This document shows, piece after piece, positions 36,310 through 46,700 of a DNA stretch of 64,000 nt. Made by a program: the position numbers and the translations under genes. Below the pieces are notes generated by a model. That model worked only from the letters and a program-made list of their open reading frames with translations, did no database searches and was not told where the DNA came from. Position 1 is the first letter of the stretch. Each line of letters begins with the position of its first letter. The DNA comes from Protonemura montana (taxonomy: Eukaryota > Arthropoda > Insecta > Plecoptera > Nemouridae). Location of the stretch: assembly GCA_947568835.1 (NCBI GenBank), contig OX387608.1:3572001-3636000 (forward strand). Direction: 5' to 3'.

Positions 36310-37285
36310 CCGAGCGAGAGCGCTCCCAGCCGAACACGTGAAAGTTGCACTGGGGCAGAGTCACATGTCCAGCCGAACACTTGAAAGTTGTACTGGGGCT
36401 GAGTCACATTCCCAGTCGAACACGTGAAAGTTGCACTGGGGCAGAGTTACATGCCCAGTCGAACACGTGAAAGTTGCACTGGGGCAGAGTTACATGCCCA
36501 GTCGAACACGTGAAAGTTGCACTGGGGCAGAGTCACATGCCCAGTCGAACACGTGAAAGTTGCACTGGGGCAGAGTCACATGCCCAGTCGAACACGTGAA
36601 AGTTGCACTGGGACAGAGTCACATGCCCAGTCGAACACGTAAAAGTGGCACTGGGGCAGAGTCACATGCCCAGTCAAACACGTGAAAGTTGCACTGGGAC
36701 AGAGTCACATGCCCAGTCGAACACGTAAAAGTGGCACTGGGGCAGAGTCACATGCCCAGTCGAACACGTGAAAGTTGCACTGGGACAGAGTCACATGCCC
36801 AGTCGAACACGTAAAAGTGGCACTGGGGCAGAGTCACATGCCCAGTCGAACACGTGAAAGTTGCACTGGGGCAGAGTCACATGCCCAGTCGAACACGTGA
36901 AAGTTGCACTGGAGCAGAGTCACATGCTCAGTCGAACACGTGAAAGTTGCACTGGGATAGAGTCACATGCCCAGTCGAACACGTGAAAGTTGCACTGGGA
37001 CAGATTCACATCCCCAGTCGAACACTTGGAAGTTGCACTGGGGCAGAGTCACATGCCCAATCGAACACGTGAAAGTTGCACTGGGGCTGAGTCACATGCC
37101 CAGTCGAACACGTGAAAGTTGCACTGGGATAGAGTCACATGCCCAGTCGAACACGTGAAAGTTGCACTGGGACAGATTCACATCCCCAGTCGAACACTTG
37201 GAAGTTGCACTGGGGCAGAGTCACATGCCCAATCGAACACGTGAAAGTTGCACTGGGGCAGGGTCACATGCCCAGTCGAACACGC
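36310..37285. repeat. 43-bp satellite with an E-box in most units
   Basis: About 22 units spaced 43 bp (for example CAGTCG at 36499 and 36542), with core CCCAGTCGAACACGTGAAAG then TTGCACTGGGGCAGAGTCAC. Most units hold the palindrome CACGTG; some have CACGTA or CACTTG. A larger repeat is visible where blocks of several units duplicate (for example around 36600-36830 and 36950-37230). The array's right end lies 1-2 nt beyond the ALP stop codon, so it occupies the ALP 3' UTR or flank. Confidence 0.93.
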
Positions 37286-37286
37286 C

Positions 37287-40200
37287 TCAGTGCACACCGG
37301 GGAAGCCAGTAGAAAGCGCCAACAGAAATTTGAGCGATTCCCACCAACCTACCGGCCACCGCCACCTCATCGTGGACCCAGCGCTCCTCGCGGGCGCCGT
37401 ATCGTCAGCCATGACGCTGCTGGCGACGACGTCGACGCCGGGTGCCTCGATGCCGGGTGCCTCGACGCCAACACTAGGAGGCGGAGGATTATGACACCGC
37501 CCCGCGTGCTCGGCCCAGCACGCAGCGTACGCGACGGCATGAGGAATGGCGCTCTGCTCTAGCGTCCCTCCAAACAGGGTCGTCGCCAAGGGACCGTGAG
37601 CCCAGACAGCAACGTCTTCCCCGCCGTGCGTGGCCCAATGGCGTGGTGCGGCGGCTGCGTGGACTGCATTGCGTGTTGAGTTCATGTCAGAGTACGGCAC
37701 GCGAGGCTCAGAGTGGCCGGGACCGTTGCCGTAGAGTAGTGTTGAGTAGGGGAGGCCGTCCACGTCGGAAGTCTTGCTGTCGCCTCCTGATGGACGGACA
37801 AAGGGGAGGCGTTTGGTTAGAGATATGTGCGCCAAGGTATAGGGCATGGTGCAAGCATGGATGTGTACAGCTGGGCTGGTATCTTCAATGGAAGCCAGGG
37901 ACATGTGTGTCAAGGTATAGGGCATGGTGCAAGCATGGATGTGTACAGCTGGGCTGGTATCTTCAATGGAAGCCAGGGACATGTGTGTCAAGGTATAGAG
38001 CATGATGCAAGCATGGATGTGTACAGCTAGGTTGGCATCTTCAATGGGAGCCAGGGACATGTGTGCCAAGGTATAGGGCTTGGTGCAAGCATGGATGTGT
38101 ACAGCTGGGTTGGCATCTTCAATGGGAGCCAGGGACATGTGTGCCAAGGTATAGGGCATGGTGCAAGCATGGATGTGTACAGCTGGGTTGGCATCTTCAA
38201 TGGGAGCCAGGGACATGTGTGTCAAGGTATAGGGCATGGTGCAAGCATGGATGTGTACAGCTGGGTTGGCATCTTCAATGGGAGCCAGGGACATGTGTGC
38301 CAAGGTATAGGGCACGGTGCAAGCATGGATGTGTACAGCTGGGTTGGCATCTTCAATGGGAGCCAGGGACATGTGTGTCAAGGTATAGGGCATGGTGCAA
38401 GCATGGATGTGTACAGCTGGGTTGGCATCTTCAATGGGAGCCAGGGACATGTGTGTCAAGGTATAGGGCATGGTGCAAGCATGGATGTGTACAGCTGGGT
38501 TGGCATCTTCAATGGGAGCCAGGGACATGTGCGCCAAGGTATAGGGCATGGTGGAAGCATGGATGTGTACAGCTAGGTTGGCATCTTCAATGGGAGCCAG
38601 GGACATGTGCGCCAAAGTATAGGGCATGGTGCAAGCATGGATGTGTACAGCTGGGTTGGTATCTTCAATGGGAGCCAGGGACATGTGCGCCAAAGTATAG
38701 GGCATGGTGCAAGCATGGATGATTACAGCTTGGTTGACAACTCACCTAGAATGGGGTGACCCCTGGGAGTGGCCTGTCCCCCGAAGGTCAGAACGTTGGA
38801 ATGGTCAGCGGTGACCACTACCAGCGTGTCTTGCAGATCGACGACCTTGAGAGCTGCCGACACGGCCGCCTCGAGCGCTAGCGTCTCGTCGAGAGCGCGG
38901 TACGCGTTGTTGTAGTGGTGGGCGTGGTCAATGCGTCCGCCTGAAACGTGACAAACGCATGTAGATGTTGAAATGGCCGAAGATTTGGGTTTAATGGCCA
39001 CGGCCAAAGACTCTGGCTTTGCCCGAGACCAAGTAAGTTGAAGTTTTTTTTTTTCCTAAAGTAACACAGATGTGTTTTACCTAAACTTCATATAGATAGC
39101 CGGATCCACAAAGCAAAGTTTGAGCGTAATATCATAAATTTGGGTATAAATCAAAATTTAAATGATAGTTCACTCCACGATTGACTCTTTAAACTCACAC
39201 CTCGTTCAACGCAATTACGATGTCTACTTCTTCATTACCCGCATCTTTAATTTGAAATTGAACTGGATTCAGAAAAGTCTACTGGAGAGACAACTCGAGT
39301 TGTGCCATAAGTTTTTTTTTCTTCTGTGACAGCAGGTTCTGGAACGGAAATCCCGTAACTGGGAGAGATTTTGGAACAGATCCAGCAAGATTCTTTAACT
39401 GGCCCAGTTGCTCTAGTAGGTAGTGGGATAACGATCGTAGCGAAGTGGTCATGAATGCTGAAAGATACACAACCCGAGGAAAAGTACTTCTAGCTTGTTC
39501 CACCAGGTAGCGTCAACTCACCTTCAACAAAGAGGAAGAAACCTCGAGGGTTCCGTCGTAGCACGGCCAGCGCCGCTCGGGTCATCTCGGCCAAGCTCGG
39601 GTCACCTTCGGGGCTTGTGTCTCTGTCCGCCTCGAAGTCCATGTGTGAGTACGCGAACAAGCCTGTAGAGAGCGACACAAGCGTTAAGCACCAAGTGAAG
39701 AACCAAGGACCTCTTCTGTGAGAGTCGGCTTTACGGGCTCTATTATTTTAACTAGAGCTATAAAATATACACATCTTGAGTTCAAACTGCACTCCATCAA
39801 GACAAAACTGAAGGCCGTTCCGTAGTCACGTGATCTTTTCGCAACCCTTATTCACGGTCAAGGATCCTATGCTCTATCCAGATTATTTGAGATCAGCTGG
39901 CTGGATCCTATGCTCTATCCAGGTTATTTGAGATCAGCTGGCTGGATCCTATGCTCTATCTAGGTTATTTGAGATCAGCTGGCTGGATCCTATGCACTAT
40001 TCATGGTTATTTGAGATCAGCTGGCTGGATCCTATGCTCTATCCAGGTTATTTGAGATCAGCTGGTTGGATCCTATGCTCTATCCAGGTTATTTGAGATC
40101 AGCTGGCTGGATCCTGAGCTCTATCCAGGTTATTAGAGATCAGCTGGCTGGATCCTATGTTCTATCCAGATTATTTGAGATCAGCTGGCTGGATCCTATG

Positions 40201-43200
40201 CTCTATCCATGGTTATTTGAGATCAGCTGGCTGGATCCTATGCTCTATCCAGGTTATTTGAGATCAGCTGGCTGGATCCTGAGCTCTATCCAGGTTATTA
40301 GAGATCAGCTGGCTGGATCCTATGTTCTATCCAGATTATTTGAGATCAGCTGGCTGGATCCTATGCTCTATCCAGGTTATTTGAGATCAGCTGGCTGGAT
40401 CCTATGCTCTATCTAGGTTATTTGAGATCAGCTGGCTGGATCCTATGCACTATCCATGGTTATTTGAGATCAGCTGGCTGGATCCTATGCTCTATCCAGG
40501 TTATTTGAGATCAGCTGACTGGATCCTATGCTCTATCCAGGTTATTTGAGATCAGCTGGCTCACCCAGCAAGTGGTCTGTGTGAGAAAGATTCGCTGCGT
40601 CCAGCTGAGCACGCGTCCAAACGTAGCGCGCAGCGAGACCGCGTCGCTTCTTGTCTCTCAGCCAATCATCGACGAGGTTCCTTCCATCCAGACGTCGGCC
40701 GTCGTCGCCTGGACGCTCTGGGTCACGTGCCACCTTCGGCAGCCAATGACGTCGTCCGCCGGCAAGAATCACCTGGAGGCAAAAGCAGGTGTTTCAAAAG
40801 TGTCCTCCGGGGATAACTACCGGTAAGCCCAGCACCAAGTACCATGTTGTAAAAACTGGTCCTCGTGAGATCACCGAAGGTTAGCTACTCTGCGCTGGGT
40901 CAGGTATTGGATGGTTGACTATCATACACATGATCAGTTCTGTTTGGGAGAGAGGTTGGAGGGATGAAAGTTAAGCAACACAGCGCTGGGTCAGGTATTT
41001 GATGGGTGACCATCATACACATGACCAGTTCTGTTCGGGAGAGAGGTTGGAGGGATGAAAGTTAAGCAACACTGCGCTGGGTCAAGTATTGGATGGTTGA
41101 CTATCATACACATGACCAGTTCTGTTTGGGAGAGAGGTTGGAGGGATGAAAGTTAAGCAACACAGCGCTGGGTCAGGTATTGGATGGTTGACCATCATAC
41201 ACATGACCAGTTCTATTTGGGAGAGAGGTTGGAGGGATGAAAGTTAGTACAGCAACTTCACTTGCCTTGCTTATCAACCTCTCAACAGCATGGATTTGTG
41301 GAGGAATCCTGCTGTTCGAGTTGTACCGTCCTTCGGAAGGGATGTTAAGTCGGTGGTCTCCTTGGTGCTCTTCGACAGGAGTAGGCTGTGCTGGCACCGG
41401 GTTTATCTTTTTCCCTTCTAAGCTAGGTTTTGTTGCTTTTTATCCTCATTTTCATCATCATACTCACATTTACAGACGTCATTAGACGAGTAATTCAGAA
41501 GCCGACGCCAAAACAATGCGTCGTTGAACACTAATCAACTGTCGCATGGCATGCTTGTAAATGTTGCTAAGTAACAGCTGTTGATTCTAGCACAAACAGT
41601 TCTCGCGTCTGCTAAGAGATGGCGCTACTTGCTACATTCTCACCTCTGTTTACACATTTCACCACCATAGTGTCAAACATTAGCAGCACTGAGGCAACGG
41701 GTCCATGCAAGCAGGCGAAATAACGGTCAAATGGGTAATCCATTCGATTAATTGATTTATTAATGGTGTTTAACGACGCACTGTTTGACAACTAGCCATG
41801 TAACACTTGTCTTATGAGGTAGGTGAATGAGTGAACGATGAAGAACCTGACCTAGCCTAGAAGGGAGGAGGGGAAACGCGGTGCCGGCACGTAGCCTGTT
41901 CCTATCGAATAGCACCAAGGGGACAACCGGCTTAACATCCCTTCCGAAGGACGGTACAACGCGAACAACAGGATTCCTCCACAAATCCATGCTGTCGAGA
42001 GGTTGATAAGCAAGGCGAGTGAAGTTGGTGTACTAACTTTCATCCCTCCAACCTCTCTCCCGAACAGAACTGGTCATGTGTATGATGGTCATCCATCCAA
42101 TACCTGACCCAGGGCAGTGTTGCATAAATTCGGTGATCTCACGAGGACCGGTGTTTCCAATACGCCAAACCGTTCGGTGCTCACCCATCCAATACCTGAC
42201 CCAGCGCAGTGTTACTTAACTTCGGTGATCTTACAAGGACCGGTGTTTTCAACAGGCTAAACTGTTCGGTGGTCACCCATCCAATACCTGACCCAGCGCA
42301 GTGTTGCTTAACTTCGGTGATCTCACGAGGACCGGTGTTTCCAACACGCCAAACCGTTTCATTCGGAGTGTAACAACGACTTTAAAGGTGACTACGGATA
42401 CCGCAGTAAATTGTAACTTGCAACTTGGTCGCTATCTCCTTAGCTGCTAATGTGCGCTGCGACATGCCTCTTCGGGTACGTGGCGGGCATTCCAACATGC
42501 GGCAGAATTTAGTGCGTCCTGCGAGAGCAAAGGGAACTGACACCCCCCCCCCCATGCATAAACTCCGCGGCGCAAGAGAGGAAAGAAAGAGTGGAGAAGA
42601 AAAGAAACAGAGAGGGTGGCTTAGTCTAGGCCAAGCTTTATTATACCTGCCTCTCGTTCTCGTGAAATCGTTTCGAGCTTTGCGAAAGAAGCATGTATAA
42701 ATACTTGGATACATTATCACGTACGTCATAAAGCAGCTGGGTTTTTGAGGCGGTTTCAAATATTCAGGTTCGTCGAGCATTCGCCTTCTATTTTCTGAAT
42801 GGTGGCGTTCATGTAAGTTTCGATTTCTTGTCTGAAAATCGGTGCCCAGGTTTGTTCAATAAAGAGCAAACAGACCAACGGAAATTAAAAAAAGAATACG
42901 TTTCATTTTACTGGCTTTAAAAATCGTCGTGTGTATGATGGTCACCCGTCCAATACCTAACCCAGCGCAGTGTTGCTTAACTTCGCTAATCTCACCAGGA
43001 CCGGTGTTTCCAACACGCCAAACCGTTCGGCAATCCATTCGCACGCAACGCTCATCCCATACGAAGTCTAGCACTTGTCCAAACGCGTTAATGATCTTGC
43101 AGAGACAGCAATTCGGTTACCACACATCGTGTCGATAAATCCAACGGGACGTCCCATTAAAGCTGGTCCACGTTTGGCCATAATAAATCCCTTCCAATGG

Positions 43201-43750
43201 AAGGCAAGGAAAGGCAATGGAAGGCAAGGAAAGGAAAGGCAAGGCAAGGAAAGGCAAGGCCAGGACGTCCTTCCATTGCTTCTCAAGCTAGCACCTCCAA
43301 TGTTGTCTCTCGTTGCTGCCGATATCCTGCAGTTGTCCCATTTCCCCACGTCGTCGCGAACACAGCAGGCACTGCCGGCGTCGGCGTCGTGAATTTACGA
43401 GGGCGTCTGTCTTGTGCGTCGCGACGCGTCGAAGATGGGGAACGCCGATAGCGCCCGGCGTCCGCTAGGGCCAAGGGCGAGGGGAGTAGAGCATCTGAAC
43501 CAGCATGGCATTGTGGCTGGATTTACTGGACTTTACTGGACTTTACTGGACTTTACTGGATTTCACAGGACCTCACTAGTTTCGCTGGATACCGCGTGTT
43601 TAGATACAAAGTGCTTAAATACCAAGTCATTAAATTTAATAAACGCACGCGTCTCATTTCCCTAGCAGATGCAGTCGCCTCCAAGCCCAAGTGTAACTGG
43701 CAGCCAGCTTTTGAACGCACAACGCACGCTGCCGGGCCCTAGAGGAGGGT

Positions 43751-43788
<38 letters not shown>

Positions 43789-46700
43789 GCAATGCGCGTG
43801 TGCACCCACCAGACGGGATCGCATTGCACGCAACGGAGCCCGATTTACTACGCATGGAGCACTCGAGACGGGATTTGAATAATTCGGCGATCCTTCGTTC
43901 GTTCTCCGCTACGCTATTGTTTGGAAAACTTTTCAAAATTTAAGCGAAAATTCCATACAGGGTTGGCCCTTGTGACCCTTGCGACCCTTTTGGCCCTTGA
44001 GCTTGTTCAAGGGATTGTGCTAGTGCTTGTGCTTGTGCATGTGCTTGTGCATGTGCTTGTGCTTGTGCTTGTGCTAGTGCTAGTGCTAGTGCTAGTGCTT
44101 GTGCTAGTGCTACTGCTAGTGCTTGTGCTTGTGCTTGTGCTTGTGCTTGTGCTTGTGCTAGTGCTAGTGCTCGTGCTAGAGCTAGTGCTTGTGCTAGTGC
44201 TTGTGCTAGTGCTAGTGCTGGTGCTTGTGCTTGTGCCAGTGCTTGTGCTAGTGCTAGTGCTTGTGCTTGTGCTAGTCCTAGTGCTAGTGCTTGTGCTTGT
44301 GCTTGTGCTTGTGCTTGTGCTTGTGCTAGTGCTAGTGCTCGTGCTAGAGCTAGTGCTTGTGCTTGTGCTTGTGCTAGTGCTAGTACTGGTGCTAGTGCTA
44401 GTGCTAGTGCTAGAGCTTGTGCTAGTGCTAGTGCTAGGGCTTTTGCTTGTGAAGTTGAGAAAGTTGTAAAACCGGGAATTATGACTCGAATAAAGAACTG
44501 ACGAAGACGAGGCCTTACTCCAGCCAAACGAAATGAGTGCTTTGACTGTTGCTGCTTTTTATTGGTGGGTTCTATGAACTGGAGACTAATAAAGAATTTT
44601 AAATCTAAAACAACGTGTTTTTATGACTAGAACTCAATGGTCAGTACATTGAAACTACTTCAAGATGTCTCCCAACGCATGCGTCTTAACGGCCCCAACA
44701 AAAGACACGGCCAGTGGCTCTTGATTCAACTTTCTTACCGCTAAAGTTTTCCTGTGCTGTTTTCGTTTCCTTGCCAAATTGCGGCTTTATCAAAAGACGA
44801 GCTGCTTTTTTCCCCGCGAACATCCGTCAGACTAGAGAAGGCTTATTGTCGAACCGTCTTTACTCGATATTAAGACGCCTAAGCCTTTGCCAACACCAGT
44901 TACCCATGGATGATAAAACTTTGACCAAACACGCAAAGCCCTTTAGAGCAACTAATGGTAATCCGCTTTGCTTGAAATTCGTTGATTAGTGGTGTTTAAC
45001 GACGCACTATTTTGACAACACGTGGCACTGGTATAAAGGCGTCCATGAATGAGTGGATGATGATAAACCTAACCTAGCCTAGAAGGGAGCAGGGGAAACC
45101 TGGTCCCGGCACGTAGCCTACTCCTGTCGAATAGCACCAAGGAGACCACCGGCTTAACCAGTTGTACCGTCCTTCGGAAGGGACTCCCGAAGAACGATAC
45201 AACGCGAACAAAAGGATTCCTCCACAAATCCATGCTGTCGAGAGGTTGATAATCAAGGCGAGTGAAGTTGCTGTATTAGCTTTCATCCCTCCAACTTCTC
45301 TCCCGAACAGAACTGGTCATGTGTATGACGGTCACCCATCCAATACCTGACCCAGCGCAGTGTTGCTTAACTTTCATCCCTCCAACCTCTCTCCCGAACA
45401 GAACTGGTCATGTATATGATGGTCACCCATCCAATACCTGACCCAGCGCAGTGTTGCTTAACTTTCATCCCTCCAACCTCTCTCCCGAACAGAACTGGTC
45501 ATGTGTATGACGGTCACCCATCCAATACCTGACCCAGCGCAGTGTTGCTTAACTTCGGTGATCTCACGAGAACAGGTGTTTCCAACACGCCAAAAATGCC
45601 GGTCTTATTTTTGAGCAATTAATGTAATTCAATTACATTCAATTAAGCGCAGTAATTAGCACGGTTCTCTGTGCGGCGGGGCAGGATCGCTTCTAACCTA
45701 GGAACCTTAAGTTCGCAGATACATTAAGTGTATCAAACATAATATCCACTCGAGCTCATGGCGAGGCAAACTAATAACTTTGACCATAAATTGTATCTTT
45801 TCAAGTTGTATCGCCTCCCCCTCCACTGCCAAAATCCTGCCCCCTCTGAGCGGGTTCACGTAGGCACCCATGGCTGCCCTGGTGCTCTCGGGGTACGAAC
45901 GAGCACTGGCGAACGCGGGGCTGTTCACTTATCTCAAATAAATTGGACAACGGTTGCCATGGAGAGACTTTGAAGCCAAGGCCGCCATCTTGAGAGTCCC
46001 TTATTTTGAGTTCTCTAAAAAAAAACTCCAGCTATTTTAATTGTTTTGATTTAAAACCACTAAAATGTTTAAAATTAGTTAAAGACGTGTTTCAAAAACT
46101 CTAGATTTTGCATTGAAATCATAGGGAAACCTCGGATTTAGGGACTCCTACCTGTTGCCAACAATGGATTGCCTGACTTTAATTCTGATCAGTTGGCTGG
46201 ATCCTATGCTCTATCCAGGTTATTTGAGATCAGCTGGCTGGATCCGATGCTCTATCCAGGTTATTTGAGACCAGCTGGCTGGATCCTATGCTCTATCCAG
46301 GTTATTTGAGACCAGCTGGCTGGATCCTATGCTCTATCCAGGTTATTTGAGATCAGCTGGCTGGATCCTATGCTCTATCCAGGTTATTTGAGATCAGCTG
46401 GCTGGATCCTATGCTCTATCCAGGTTATTTGAGACCAGCTGGCTGGATCCTATGCTCTATCCAGGTTATTTGAGATCAGCTGTCTGGATCCTATGCTCTA
46501 TCCAGGTTGTTTGAGATCAGCTGTCTGGATCCTATGCTCTATCCAGGTTATTTGAGACCAACTGGCTGAATCCTATGCTCTATGCAGGTTATTTGAAATC
46601 AGCTGTCTGGATCCTATGCTCTATCCAGGTTATTTGAGATCAGCTGTCTGGATCCTATGCTCTATCCAGGTTATTTGAGATCAGCTGTCTGGATCCTATG

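Noticed and set aside
36310-37285. CRISPR-like regular repeats
   Set aside because: Direct tandem repeats without unique spacers, in a genome with spliced animal genes.
40066-40416. Frames with a repeated 41-residue motif (also 35.1 and 59.9 kb)
   Set aside because: Three 41-bp units make 123 bp, so frames stay open; the same peptides arise from every array of the family, on whichever strand.
43921-44527. Long Leu-Val and Ala-Gln frames
   Set aside because: Translation of the GTGCTN hexamer satellite on either strand, with no gene context.
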